NCBI RefSeq assembly: GCF_027497175.1
Contig: NZ_CP114901.1
Coordinates: 1,612,001-1,676,000, forward strand
DNA length: 64,000 nucleotides
Reading direction: 5' to 3'
DNA from: Verrucosispora sp. WMMD573
GTDB lineage: Bacteria > Actinomycetota > Actinomycetes > Mycobacteriales > Micromonosporaceae
Part shown: positions 41,726-51,229 of the stretch, piece by piece
Numbering within the stretch: position 1 is the stretch's first letter
How the letters are laid out: every line of letters begins with the position of its first letter
The notes under the pieces: generated by a model
Told to the model about the DNA's origin: nothing
Databases searched by the model: none
Seen by the model: only the letters and a program-made list of their open reading frames with translations
Program-made: the position numbers and the translations under genes

Positions 41726-44590
41726 ATGACCACGCACCCGGACCCGGTGCGGGAGAACCCGGAGGCGGTCCCGGCGCAGCCGGCCGCTCCGGCCCGGCAC
41801 GCCGCCGTCCCGGCGGTCGCCGACTGGACCGACGGGGTGGACACCGTGCCGCGCGCCGCCGGCACTCCAGAGGAACTTCAGCCGTACGCCGAGCTGGGGC
41901 TCGCCGACGACGAGTACGACCGCATCCGGCACATCCTGGGCCGCCGGCCGACCCAGTCCGAGCTGGCGATGTACTCGATCATGTGGAGCGAGCACTGCTC
42001 CTACAAGTCCAGCAAGGTGCATCTGCGGCAGTTCGGCGAGAAGGCCCCGCCGAGCGACCGGCTGCTCGCCGGCATCGGAGAGAACGCCGGGGTCGTCCGG
42101 ATCTCCGACGAACTCGCGGTGACCTTCAAGGTCGAGTCGCACAACCACCCGAGCTTCGTCGAGCCGTACCAGGGCGCGGCGACAGGTGTCGGCGGCATCG
42201 TCCGCGACATCCTGGCGATGGGCGCCCGCCCGGTCGCGGTGATGGACCCGCTGCGCTTCGGTGCCGCGGACCACCCGGACACCGCCCGGGTACTGCCCGG
42301 CGTGGTCGCCGGTGTCGGGGGCTACGGCAACTGCCTCGGCCTGCCCAACATCGGTGGTGAGGTGGTCTTCGACCCCTGCTACCAGGGCAACCCGCTGGTC
42401 AACGCGCTCTGCCTGGGCGTGCTGCCGGTCGACCGGCTTCAGAAGAAGGACGCCAACGGCCCCGGCAACGTGGTGGTGCTGATGGGCGCCAAGACCGGCC
42501 GGGACGGCATCGGCGGCGTCTCGGTGCTGGCCAGCGCCACGTTCACCGAGGGCAGCGAGCAGCGCCGCCCGTCGGTGCAGGTGGGCGACCCGTTCATGGA
42601 GAAACTGCTCATCGAGGCGTGCCTGGAGCTGTACGACGCCGAACTGGTCGTCGGCATCCAGGACCTCGGCGGTGCCGGCCTGACCTGCGCCCTGACCGAG
42701 ACGGCCGCCTCCGCCGGCACCGGCATGCGGGTGTGGCTGGAGCGGGTGCCGCTGCGCGAGCCCTCGATGGAGCCGCACGAGATCCTGGCCAGCGAGTCCC
42801 AGGAGCGGATGCTGCTGGTCGTGACGCCGGAGAAGCTGGAGTCGGTGCTCAAGACCGCCGAGAAGTGGGGCGTCTGGGCCACCGCGATCGGCGAGGTCAC
42901 CGCACCCGAGCCGGACGGTGCACCGGGCCGGCTGCACATCACCTGGCGGGATCACCTGGTGGTGGACGTACCGCCGGGCTCGCTGGTGGACGACGGACCG
43001 GTCTACGCCCGGCCGATGCGCGAGCCGGCGGACCTGATCCTGCTCCAGGCCGACCGGGCGGAGACGCTGCCCCGGCCGGGCGACCCGGACACGCTGCGCG
43101 AGACCGTGCTGCGCATGATCGCCTCGCCCAACCTCTGCGACAAAACCTGGGTCACCGAGCAGTACGACCGCTACGTGCTGGGCAACACCGTGCTCGCCCA
43201 GCCGGAGGACTCGGGCGTGATCCGCATCGACGAGCGCACCGGGCTGGGCGTGGCACTCTCCGTGGACGGCAACGGCCGGTACGCCCGGCTCGACCCGTAC
43301 CAGGGTGCCAAGCTGGCGTTGGCCGAGGCGTACCGGAACGTGTCGGTGACCGGCGCGACGCCGATCGCGGTCACCGACTGCCTGAACTTCGGCTCGCCCG
43401 AGGACCCGGGCGTGATGTGGCAGTTCGCCGAGGCCGTACGCGGCCTGGCCGACGGCTGCGCCGAGCTGGGCATCCCGGTGACCGGCGGCAACGTCAGCTT
43501 CTACAACCAGACCGGGGCGGCGGCCATCCACCCGACGCCGGTCGTCGGCGTGCTCGGTGTGCTGGAGAACGTGGCCGACCGGGTGGCGTCGGGCTTCGTC
43601 CCGCGCCCCGGCGCCGATCACGACCAGCTCTTCCTGCTCGGCGAGACGCACGTGGAACTCTCCGGCTCGGAGTGGGCGTGGGTCACCCACCAGCATCTCG
43701 GTGGCGTACCCCCGCACGTCGACCTGGCGCGCGAGAAGCAGCTCGCCGGCCTGCTGGCCGACGCGGCCCGGGTGGGGCACCTCAGCTCCGCGCACGACCT
43801 CTCCGACGGCGGTCTCGCGCAGAGCCTGGTGGAGTCCTGCCTGCGTCATGGCGTCGGGGCTCGGATCGCGGTGCCGGAGCGGTTCGAGGGCAACTCGATG
43901 CCGTTCGTCTTCCTGTTCAGCGAGTCGGCCGGACGGGTGCTCGTATCGGTGCCGCGAGGTCACGAGAAGGCGTTCACCGCGCTCTGCGGCGAACACGACG
44001 TGCCGTGGGAGCTGATCGGCGTCACCGACCCGACGGGCGGCGCGCTGGAGGTGCACGGCCAGTTCCGGATCGGCCTGGACGAGCTGCGCGAGGCGCACAC
44101 CGGCACCCTGCCGGCCCTGTTCGGCGGCGTGCAGCCATTCGAGGTGACCGCTCCGGCAACCGCCGAGGTGGTCATCGACCGGCCGGCCGCCGGGGTCGAT
44201 GCGGCTGCCGACATCGACGGCGCGCGGGCCGACGTGACGACCGGCCCAGAGCGGAACCCGAGCCAGACCACCGGCCAGCAGGCGACCGAGACGGAGTCGG
44301 CCGGCGCAGAGCGGACCGCCCCGGCGCGGGCCGAAGCGGTGCCGGTATCGACCGGAGTCGCACCGGTGCCGGCCGAGCAGGCTTCGGGCGCGTCGGATTC
44401 GACAGGCGAGTCGGCCGACCGGCCGGCCGAGCGGGCCACCCCGCCGGTGCGTGGCGGCCGTGCCCCGGCGGCCCCACCGTCAGCCGAGGCCGCCGATCCG
44501 ACCGCCCCGCTGGGCGGCCACGAGGAACCCGGGGCGGACGCTCCGCAGCACGGTGACACCGAGCAGCCCTCTCCACCCGACCAGCGCTGA
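41726..44590 (+). CDS. purL: Phosphoribosylformylglycinamidine synthase subunit PurL, with long disordered tail
   Basis: The synthetase subunit that makes FGAM from FGAR, ATP and ammonia. Family landmarks: [56 protein letters not shown] and the second half ([29 protein letters not shown]). The catalytic body ends near residue 805; standard small PurL proteins are about 740-770 residues. Here there is also an N-terminal extension of about 45 residues and a C-terminal tail of about 150 residues rich in Ala, Glu, Thr and Pro with no recognisable domain. AAGGAG precedes the ATG. The tail's last 38 bases overlap the next gene. Confidence 0.96.
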   Translation: MTTHPDPVRENPEAVPAQPAAPARHAAVPAVADWTDGVDTVPRAAGTPEELQPYAELGLADDEYDRIRHILGRRPTQSELAMYSIMWSEHCSYKSSKVHLRQFGEKAPPSDRLLAGIGENAGVVRISDELAVTFKVESHNHPSFVEPYQGAATGVGGIVRDILAMGARPVAVMDPLRFGAADHPDTARVLPGVVAGVGGYGNCLGLPNIGGEVVFDPCYQGNPLVNALCLGVLPVDRLQKKDANGPGNVVVLMGAKTGRDGIGGVSVLASATFTEGSEQRRPSVQVGDPFMEKLLIEACLELYDAELVVGIQDLGGAGLTCALTETAASAGTGMRVWLERVPLREPSMEPHEILASESQERMLLVVTPEKLESVLKTAEKWGVWATAIGEVTAPEPDGAPGRLHITWRDHLVVDVPPGSLVDDGPVYARPMREPADLILLQADRAETLPRPGDPDTLRETVLRMIASPNLCDKTWVTEQYDRYVLGNTVLAQPEDSGVIRIDERTGLGVALSVDGNGRYARLDPYQGAKLALAEAYRNVSVTGATPIAVTDCLNFGSPEDPGVMWQFAEAVRGLADGCAELGIPVTGGNVSFYNQTGAAAIHPTPVVGVLGVLENVADRVASGFVPRPGADHDQLFLLGETHVELSGSEWAWVTHQHLGGVPPHVDLAREKQLAGLLADAARVGHLSSAHDLSDGGLAQSLVESCLRHGVGARIAVPERFEGNSMPFVFLFSESAGRVLVSVPRGHEKAFTALCGEHDVPWELIGVTDPTGGALEVHGQFRIGLDELREAHTGTLPALFGGVQPFEVTAPATAEVVIDRPAAGVDAAADIDGARADVTTGPERNPSQTTGQQATETESAGAERTAPARAEAVPVSTGVAPVPAEQASGASDSTGESADRPAERATPPVRGGRAPAAPPSAEAADPTAPLGGHEEPGADAPQHGDTEQPSPPDQR

Positions 44591-45350
44591 GGCCCTGGCC
44601 GCGGCAGTAGTCGCCCAACCCGGATCGGGGGTCCGGTTCGACTGGGCGCTGGCGGGTGCTGTCGAACTCGCCCGGGTCTGCGCGGTACTGGTGGTGGTGG
44701 ACGTGCTGTCGTTCACCACCACCGTCGAGGTGGCGGTGGGGCGGGGGATGCGTGTGCACCCGTTCCCCTGGGGCGAGCAGGCCGCCGCCTACGCGCGCCG
44801 GGTCGGCGCGGTCGCCGCGACCGGCCGCCGACAGGTCACCCGCGAACATCCGTGGTCGCTGTCGCCGGCCGCGCTGAGTCGGGCTCCGGTGGTGCCCGAC
44901 CTGGTGCTGCCGTCGCCCAACGGTTCGGCCATCAGCGCCGCCGCCAGCGCCACCGGGCTACCGGTGGTCGCGGCCAACCTGCGCAACGCCCGCGCCGTCG
45001 GGCGTTGGCTTCGCAGCCAGGGGTACGGCTCGACGGCCGCCCCGATCGGCGTGGTGGCCGCCGGTGAACGGTGGCCGGACGGATCGTTGCGCCCTTCGGT
45101 GGAGGATCAGTTGGGCGCGGCCAGCGTGCTGGACGCCCTGTCCGGTGCGCCGGGCGGGCTCTCGGTGGAGGCGGCCATGGCCCTGGCCGCGCTGGCCAGC
45201 ACTCCGGACGTACCGGCGGCGATCCGCGGCTGTGTCTCCGGTCGAGAGGTGATCGAGGGCGGCTTCGCCGAGGACGTCGAGATCGCAGTACGCGTCGACG
45301 CCTCCGACGTCATCCCCCTGCTCCGCCAGGGCGTCTTCTCGGCCGCCTGA
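44553..45350 (+). CDS. ComB-like 2-phosphosulfolactate phosphatase family protein
   Basis: About 265 residues, matching the ComB family: [65 protein letters not shown]. The archaeal founder hydrolyses 2-phosphosulfolactate in coenzyme M synthesis. Actinobacteria lack that pathway, so the substrate here is unknown. The start is GTG 44553, inside the purL tail; no later in-frame start keeps the complete N-terminus. It is probably co-transcribed with purSQL. Confidence 0.8.
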   Translation: MTPSSPLHPTSAEALAAAVVAQPGSGVRFDWALAGAVELARVCAVLVVVDVLSFTTTVEVAVGRGMRVHPFPWGEQAAAYARRVGAVAATGRRQVTREHPWSLSPAALSRAPVVPDLVLPSPNGSAISAAASATGLPVVAANLRNARAVGRWLRSQGYGSTAAPIGVVAAGERWPDGSLRPSVEDQLGAASVLDALSGAPGGLSVEAAMALAALASTPDVPAAIRGCVSGREVIEGGFAEDVEIAVRVDASDVIPLLRQGVFSAA

Positions 45351-45416
45351 CCGCCGGCGATGCCCAGGGTCGGCCCGGACCGAGCCCCGGCTCGACCGGG
45401 GACCGCGCGACAGGAT

Positions 45417-47618
45417 CTAGTCGTCCAGCCAGTCCAGGCGGCGACCGCCACGGTCCTGGGGCGCGCCGTCGGGTCGGCCGCGGCCGGCCTGTGCCGGGTC
45501 GCCGTAGCCGCCGCCCTGGTCGTAGCCACCCTGGTCGTAGCCGCTGTCGTAACCGCCGCGCTGCCGTGGGGGCTCCTGCCCGTACCCGCCGCCGGCCGGG
45601 CCACCACCGTAGCCACCCTGGTCGTACCCGCCGCGCGGCGGCGAGTCCTGACCGTATCCGCCGCCGGCCGGGCCACCACCGTAGCCGCCCTGCTCGTAGC
45701 CGCTGTCGTAGCTGGTGTTGTCGTAGCCACCGCGCTGGTGCCCGGCGTCCTGGCCGTAGCCTCCGGCCGGCTGGTCGTACCCGCCACCGGGTGCCGCGCC
45801 GTAACCGCCGCCCGACTGTCCCGCAGGGTAGCCACGGTTCGGATCGCTCTGGCCGTATCCGCCGCCCGGCTCACCTTCGCCGTAGCCCCGGGTCGGGTCG
45901 CTCTGGCCGTAGCCACCGGGCTCGCCCTGGCCGTAGCCGCGCGTCGGGTCGCTCTGGCCGTAGCCACCGGCAGGCCCGTTGCGACCGTAGTCGCCCCCGG
46001 CCTCGCCCCGCCCGTAACCTCCAGCCTCGCGCTGCCCGTAGCTGCCCGGCTCGGACTGGCCGTAGCCCTGGCCGGCCTCCGGCTGGTACATCCCGGTGGC
46101 GTACGGGTCGGCGGGAGCCGGGTAGGCCGTTTCCTCGCCCTGGTAGCGGCCGGTCGGCTCGTCGTACCGCTCGCCGTAGCCGCCGCCTGCCGGCGGATAG
46201 TCCGGGCCGGCGTTGCCGGCACCGTAGTCCCGGCTGCCGTAGCCACTGCCGGACGACGGACTGTTGCCGTAGCCGCCGCCGGAGGACGGGGCGTTGCCGT
46301 AGCCGCCGCCCGACGAGGGGGCGTTGCCGTAGCCCGCAGCGCCGTAGCCGCCCGGCTCGTCGCCGTAGCCGCCACCACCGGACCAGCCACCGGGCCCGCT
46401 CGCGGCGCCGTAGGGCTGCGGCGGTGCGCCGTAGGGGTCCGGCGGAACGTCGTCTACGACCGGCTGGTGCATCATCGTCGGCGCGTTCGCCAACCCGGCA
46501 CCGCCGACCATTGTGGGGTCCGGCGCGGCACCGACCCGGTTCACCACCCGGGTCTGGTCGTCCGCACCGACGAACGAGCCGCGGGCTGCCGGGACCGCGC
46601 CGGCCGGAGCGCCGGCGGGAACGTCACCGTCGGGCTCGACGTCCTCGTTTTCCTTGCGCTTCATCCAGAGCAGCACGATCGTGCCGACACCGACGGCCAC
46701 GAAGAGACCACCCAGCAGGATGAGCAGCCAGTTGCCGAATCCACCGGAGTCCTCGTTGGAGGCCGGGGCCTGCGCGGCAGCGCTCTCGGCGGGGGTCTCC
46801 TCCTCCTCGCCGAGTTCCTCCTCGAACGGGTCCTCGGTCGGCACCACCGACTCGCTGGCCGACGGGCTGGCGCTCGGGCTCTCCGAGGCCGCCGCGATCG
46901 GGAGGGTGATCCGCCGACCGGTGATGCTCTGCCCGGCGTTGGCGGTGAAGCTCGCCACGGCGTTCTTGTTCTCGGCGCTCGCGCCGATGTCGATCCGCCC
47001 GGGCGCGATCGGGTTGTCGCTGCTGCCGGTGAACCGGAAGTTGCCGTCGCCGTTGGTGGTGGTGTCCCGCTGCTTGCCGGCACTGTCCTTCAGCAGCACG
47101 TACGCGCCCGCCACCGCGTCGCCGCCCTGGTCGACGACCTTGCCGGAGATCGACCGCACCGTCTGCGGCGCCTGCGTCGTCGGCGGCGGGTTGGGTCCGC
47201 GCACCGTCATGTCGCGCTCGTCGCTGCCCTCGTCGCCCCCGGCCCGAGCCGAGACCCGCACCTTGCCCGACCGCTCCTGGCCGGCCGGCACGTCACCCGC
47301 GGCCAAGGTCGCCCTGAACTGCGCTTCCTCGCCGGCCGGGATCAGCCGGGCCGGGATGTTGCAGTCGCCCTGGCAGCCCAGGCCGTTGAAGGTGCTGACG
47401 GTGATGCTGAAGGGTGTCGGAGCGTCGTTGTTGTTCTTGACGGTGAACGTCATCGACGTTTGCTGACCCGGCTGAAGGGTACCGTTCGACAGGCCCGTGA
47501 TCTGGACGTCCGGGTCGTCGGCGAAGGCGGGTGTTGCTGGGATGGCGAGCAGGGCACCGATCATCAGCGCCACGACCACACCGGCCCGCTTGTGCCAGGC
47601 TCGTCGGTGTGTTGACAC
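45417..47618 (-). CDS. Exported membrane protein with very long Gly/Tyr-rich cytosolic tail
   Basis: A 733-residue protein. A signal peptide (about 1-33, ending TPAFA) is followed by an outside part with an Ig-like beta domain (33-140) and a carboxypeptidase regulatory-like fold (SISGKVVDQGGDAVAGAYVLLKDSAGK, about 155-240). An acidic Ser/Glu linker leads to one membrane span at 296-320 ending WMKRK, so the C-terminus is inside. Residues 390-733 are low-complexity repeats of GGYG, YGQ, GYDQGGY and SGGGYGN, like prion-like domains of RNA-binding proteins. The start is GTG 47618, preceded by GGAAGGCGG. No enzyme domain is visible. It may assemble a membrane condensate, but that is speculation. 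Confidence 0.85.
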   Translation of the reverse strand: MSTHRRAWHKRAGVVVALMIGALLAIPATPAFADDPDVQITGLSNGTLQPGQQTSMTFTVKNNNDAPTPFSITVSTFNGLGCQGDCNIPARLIPAGEEAQFRATLAAGDVPAGQERSGKVRVSARAGGDEGSDERDMTVRGPNPPPTTQAPQTVRSISGKVVDQGGDAVAGAYVLLKDSAGKQRDTTTNGDGNFRFTGSSDNPIAPGRIDIGASAENKNAVASFTANAGQSITGRRITLPIAAASESPSASPSASESVVPTEDPFEEELGEEEETPAESAAAQAPASNEDSGGFGNWLLILLGGLFVAVGVGTIVLLWMKRKENEDVEPDGDVPAGAPAGAVPAARGSFVGADDQTRVVNRVGAAPDPTMVGGAGLANAPTMMHQPVVDDVPPDPYGAPPQPYGAASGPGGWSGGGGYGDEPGGYGAAGYGNAPSSGGGYGNAPSSGGGYGNSPSSGSGYGSRDYGAGNAGPDYPPAGGGYGERYDEPTGRYQGEETAYPAPADPYATGMYQPEAGQGYGQSEPGSYGQREAGGYGRGEAGGDYGRNGPAGGYGQSDPTRGYGQGEPGGYGQSDPTRGYGEGEPGGGYGQSDPNRGYPAGQSGGGYGAAPGGGYDQPAGGYGQDAGHQRGGYDNTSYDSGYEQGGYGGGPAGGGYGQDSPPRGGYDQGGYGGGPAGGGYGQEPPRQRGGYDSGYDQGGYDQGGGYGDPAQAGRGRPDGAPQDRGGRRLDWLDD

Positions 47619-47777
47619 GTCCACCGCCTTCCGGACTGACCTCCCCTGACCGGCGGGTGCCGGGCGGGGGAACATCACGGTACGAATACGCCGTCGGCAA
47701 CTATGCCTTGTCGGGCCGGATCGGCGCGACCCAGGGCCAGCGTGACGGTCGGCGCGATCACGCCGTATCGTCCCGTC

Positions 47778-48140
47778 GTGTCCTCTCCGTACATTAAGTC
47801 CGCCTCGGTAGCGGCGGCGTTGTCGGCGCTCGATGAGGGGCGTGTACCCGAACGACCGGTGCTCCGCGAGGCGGTCAGGGCCCTGTTGACCCTCCTCGCG
47901 GACCGCGCCCCCGGCCGATCGGTGGAGGTGCGAGTCCCACCTTACGGTGCAGTTCAGTGCGTTCCAGGGCCGCGACACACCCGCGGTACTCCCCCGAACA
48001 CGGTGGAGATGGATCCGGAAACCTGGCTCGGGTTGGCCACGGGGCGACTGGAATGGGTGCGGGCGGTTACGGAGGGTCGCGTGAAGGCGAGCGGGGCTCG
48101 CGCGGACCTCTCCGCCTATTTGCCGCTCGAACTGGGCTGA
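47778..48140 (+). CDS. SCP-like / sterol carrier family protein upstream of purF
   Basis: A 120-residue protein corresponding to the small sterol-carrier-like protein that precedes purF in many actinobacteria. Features include [51 protein letters not shown] and [13 protein letters not shown]. The GTG at 47778 lacks a clear ribosome site, so it may be leaderless. No enzyme motif. A link with purine synthesis is only positional. Confidence 0.8.
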   Translation: MSSPYIKSASVAAALSALDEGRVPERPVLREAVRALLTLLADRAPGRSVEVRVPPYGAVQCVPGPRHTRGTPPNTVEMDPETWLGLATGRLEWVRAVTEGRVKASGARADLSAYLPLELG

Positions 48141-48167
48141 CGGCTGGTACTGGATGACGCATAGCGG

Positions 48168-48228
48168 CGACAGTGTGACTGTATGTGGCGACATGGATTC
48201 GCGTACACTGTCAGGCGACGACAGTGTG
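48168..48228. promoter_or_regulatory. Three CGACAGTGTG-type motifs in the purF promoter region
   Basis: CGACAGTGTG occurs at 48168-48177 and again at 48219-48228, and its reverse complement core ACACTGTC at 48205-48212. The last two form an inverted repeat. They lie 75-135 bases before purF in the expected promoter region, which suggests a regulator site of unknown identity. Confidence 0.55.
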
Positions 48229-48301
48229 GTCCCGGCCGAGAGGTGCGGAGCAACCCCCGTGGTTCCGCCAGGCCAGTCCAGACAGCAAAAGGGAGCGGCA
48301 G

Positions 48302-49864
48302 GTGCCCCGAGGCGACGGCCGGCTGAGCCACGACCTTGATCCCCAGCGACCCGGCCCCCAGGACGCGTGTGGTGTCTTCGGCGTCTGGGCCCCGGGGGAG
48401 GAGGTCGCCAACCTGACCTACTTCGGGCTGTACGCGTTGCAGCACCGAGGTCAGGAGGCGGCCGGCATAGCGGTCAGCGACGGCTCCGGCGTGGTGGTCT
48501 ACAAGGATCTCGGCCTGGTGGCCCAGGTCTTCGACGAGCCGACGCTGGCCAGCCTGCGCGGTCATGTCGCGATCGGGCACGCGCGTTACTCCACCACCGG
48601 CGCGTCGACCTGGGAGAACGCCCAGCCGACCATCCGCGCGACCAGTTCGGGCACCACCATCGCGCTGGCGCACAACGGCAACCTGGTCAACACGGCCGAG
48701 TTGCAGCGTGAGGTGGCCGAGCGTGGTCTGGGCGCCGACGGTTCGACGAACGACACCTCTCTGGTCACCATGCTGCTGGCCAGCCGGCCTGATCTGTCCG
48801 TCGAGGCCGCCGCGCTGGAGGTTCTGCCGCAGCTGCGGGGCGCGTTCAGCTTCGTCTTCATGGACGAGTCGACCCTCTACGCCGCGCGCGACCCGCACGG
48901 TGTGCGTCCGCTGGTGCTGGGCCGACTGGATCGCGGCTGGGTGGTGGCCAGCGAGACCGCCGCGCTGGACATCGTCGGTGCCAGCGTGGTCCGCGAGGTC
49001 GAACCGGGCGAGCTGATCGCGATCGACGCGGAGGGGCTGCGGTCCACCAGGTTCGCTGCTCCCGAGCCCAAGGGTTGCCTCTTCGAGTACGTCTACATCG
49101 CCCGGCCGGACGCCACCATCGCCGGTCGCAACGTGCACGCCGCCCGGGTGCAGATCGGGCGGCAACTGGCCAAGGAGCACCCGGTCGACGCCGACCTGGT
49201 GATCCCGGTACCCGAGTCGGGCACCCCGGCGGCGATCGGGTACGCCGAGCAGTCCGGCATCACCTACGGTGCCGGCCTGGTGAAGAACCCGTACGTCGGA
49301 CGTACCTTCATCCAGCCGTCGCAGACGCTGCGTCAGCTCGGCATCCGGCTCAAGCTCAACCCGCTGCGGGAGAACGTGCGGGGCAAGCGCCTGGTCGTGG
49401 TCGACGATTCCATCGTCCGCGGCAACACCCAGCGCGCGATCGTGCGGATGCTGCGCGAGGCCGGTGCGGTGGAGGTGCACGTACGCATCTCCTCGCCGCC
49501 GGTCTCCTGGCCGTGCTTCTACGGCATCGACTTCGCCACCCGCGCCGAACTGCTCGCCAACGGCCTCGACAACGACGGCATCCGGCGCTCGATCGGCGCG
49601 GACACGCTGGGTTACGTGTCGTTGTCCGGCCTGATCGCCGCGACCGAGCAGCCGAAGACCCGGCTCTGCCGGGCCTGCTTCGACGGCGAGTACCCGATCG
49701 AACTGCCGGTCGGCAACCTGATCGGCAAGCACGTGCTCGAAGGGATCGGCCGCCGGGTCGCCCACCACACGGCCGACGAGATCGGATCCGCCGAGCAACT
49801 CGTCCCGCCACTCGACAGCAGCTTCGGCGAACTCAAACCGTCGGCGACCACAAACCGCCCGTAG
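48302..49864 (+). CDS. purF: Amidophosphoribosyltransferase
   Basis: A 520-residue enzyme for the first committed purine step, PRPP to phosphoribosylamine. The mature N-terminal nucleophile is the Cys in DACGVFGVW (residue 23), so a propeptide of about 22 residues is removed. The PRPP motif is VVVDDSIVRGNT. Cysteines in WPCFYGIDF and RLCRACF mark the 4Fe-4S type. The GTG at 48302 follows GGGAG. It lies close to purM, as in Streptomyces. Confidence 0.97.
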   Translation: MPRGDGRLSHDLDPQRPGPQDACGVFGVWAPGEEVANLTYFGLYALQHRGQEAAGIAVSDGSGVVVYKDLGLVAQVFDEPTLASLRGHVAIGHARYSTTGASTWENAQPTIRATSSGTTIALAHNGNLVNTAELQREVAERGLGADGSTNDTSLVTMLLASRPDLSVEAAALEVLPQLRGAFSFVFMDESTLYAARDPHGVRPLVLGRLDRGWVVASETAALDIVGASVVREVEPGELIAIDAEGLRSTRFAAPEPKGCLFEYVYIARPDATIAGRNVHAARVQIGRQLAKEHPVDADLVIPVPESGTPAAIGYAEQSGITYGAGLVKNPYVGRTFIQPSQTLRQLGIRLKLNPLRENVRGKRLVVVDDSIVRGNTQRAIVRMLREAGAVEVHVRISSPPVSWPCFYGIDFATRAELLANGLDNDGIRRSIGADTLGYVSLSGLIAATEQPKTRLCRACFDGEYPIELPVGNLIGKHVLEGIGRRVAHHTADEIGSAEQLVPPLDSSFGELKPSATTNRP

Positions 49865-49928
49865 CACCGCCCGGCTGGCGTGCCGGTCACCGTCGACGCG
49901 ACAGCCGAGAACCACAAAGGGGAGAACC

Positions 49929-51083
49929 GTGACGCACGTGTCCGAGCGCAGCGGCGCAGGAAGCAGCCCGAGCGGCGCTGGCGGGGACCGTCAGCCCTGG
50001 ACGGCCGGTTCCGGCCGCCCGGCGCGCAAACGCGCGGTCTCGTACGCGGACGCTGGCGTGTCCATCGAGGCGGGTGACCGTGCCGTGGAACTGCTCAAGT
50101 CGAAGGTGAAGCAGACCCGCCGGCCAGAGGTGATGGGTGACCTCGGCGGCTTCGCCGGCCTGTTCCGGCTGGACACCACGAAGTACAAGCACCCGATCCT
50201 GGCCTCCTCCACCGACGGCGTCGGCACCAAGCTGGTGATCGCCCAGCAGATGGACATCCACGACACGGTCGGCATCGACCTGGTCGCGATGGTCGTCGAC
50301 GATCTGGTCGCCTGCGGCGCGGAGCCGCTGTTCCTGCTGGACTACATCGCCACCGGCGAGGTGGTACCGGACAAGGTCGCCGAGATCGGCGCCGGCATCG
50401 CCGACGGCTGCCGGTACGCGGGTTGCGCGCTGCTGGGCGGCGAGACCGCCGAGCACCCGGGCGTGCTGCGCCCCGACGAGTACGACATCTCCGCCACCGG
50501 TGTCGGCGTGGTGGAGGAGAGCGAGATCCTCAGCTCCGAGCGGGTCGAGGTGGGCGACGTGGTGATCGCGATGCGGTCGTCCGGCCTGCACTCGAACGGT
50601 TACTCCCTGGTCCGGCACGTGCTGCTGGGCGCCGGCCGGATGCGCTTGGACGTGGTGATCGACGACTTCGGTCGCCAGCGCACCCTCGGTGAGGAGTTGC
50701 TCACCCCGACCAAGATCTACGCGCAGGACTGCCTCAAGCTGATCGCGGAGGCCGAGGTGCGGGCCCTGGCCCACGTCACCGGCGGCGGCATCCCCGGCAA
50801 CCTGGTGCGGATCCTGCCGGAGCACGTGGACGCCGTGGTCAACCGGTCGACGTGGAAGCCGCAGCCGGTCTTCGACCTGGTCCAGTCCAAGGGCCGGATC
50901 GAGGACCCGGAGATGGAGGCGACCTTCAACATGGGCGTCGGCATGTTCGCCATCGTGTCGGCGGAGGACGCCGACCGGGCGTTGGCCACGCTCACCGGGC
51001 GGGGCGTCGACGCCTGGCAGGTCGGCGAGATCATCGAGGGCACCGGCGAGGTGCGGATGGTCGGGCAGCACACCCGAGGATGA
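49929..51083 (+). CDS. purM: Phosphoribosylformylglycinamidine cyclo-ligase (AIR synthase)
   Basis: A 384-residue ATP-dependent enzyme making AIR from FGAM. Family features: SYADAGVSIEAGDRAVELLK, ASSTDGVGTKL, GIDLVAMVVDDL, CALLGGETAEHPG, GLHSNGYSLVR and TGGGIPGNLVRI. The GTG at 49929 follows AAAGGGGAG. The first 35 residues are an extra Gly/Ser-rich arm. It forms one transcription unit with purF across a 64-base gap. Confidence 0.97.
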   Translation: MTHVSERSGAGSSPSGAGGDRQPWTAGSGRPARKRAVSYADAGVSIEAGDRAVELLKSKVKQTRRPEVMGDLGGFAGLFRLDTTKYKHPILASSTDGVGTKLVIAQQMDIHDTVGIDLVAMVVDDLVACGAEPLFLLDYIATGEVVPDKVAEIGAGIADGCRYAGCALLGGETAEHPGVLRPDEYDISATGVGVVEESEILSSERVEVGDVVIAMRSSGLHSNGYSLVRHVLLGAGRMRLDVVIDDFGRQRTLGEELLTPTKIYAQDCLKLIAEAEVRALAHVTGGGIPGNLVRILPEHVDAVVNRSTWKPQPVFDLVQSKGRIEDPEMEATFNMGVGMFAIVSAEDADRALATLTGRGVDAWQVGEIIEGTGEVRMVGQHTRG

Positions 51084-51229
51084 TCACTTTGCGCTGATCG
51101 TCCGACCACCTGATCAGGGCTTCACCCGAGTGGCCGTCGCGGCCTAGCCTGAAGGGCACCCTCGAGAGCTGCGGGGCGCGCCCTTGCCTGGTCGTGCCCG
51201 GCAGCCCAAGACCGCTACGGAGGAGGGCG

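Noticed and set aside
41618..44098. 826-codon minus-strand frame opposite purL
   Set aside because: Antisense of a clear PurL. No motif and no ribosome site.
45360..47615. 751-codon plus-strand frame opposite the Gly/Tyr-rich protein
   Set aside because: The repetitive Val/Ala/Arg translation is the shadow of the Gly/Tyr repeats. The minus frame has a signal peptide, folded domains and a membrane span.
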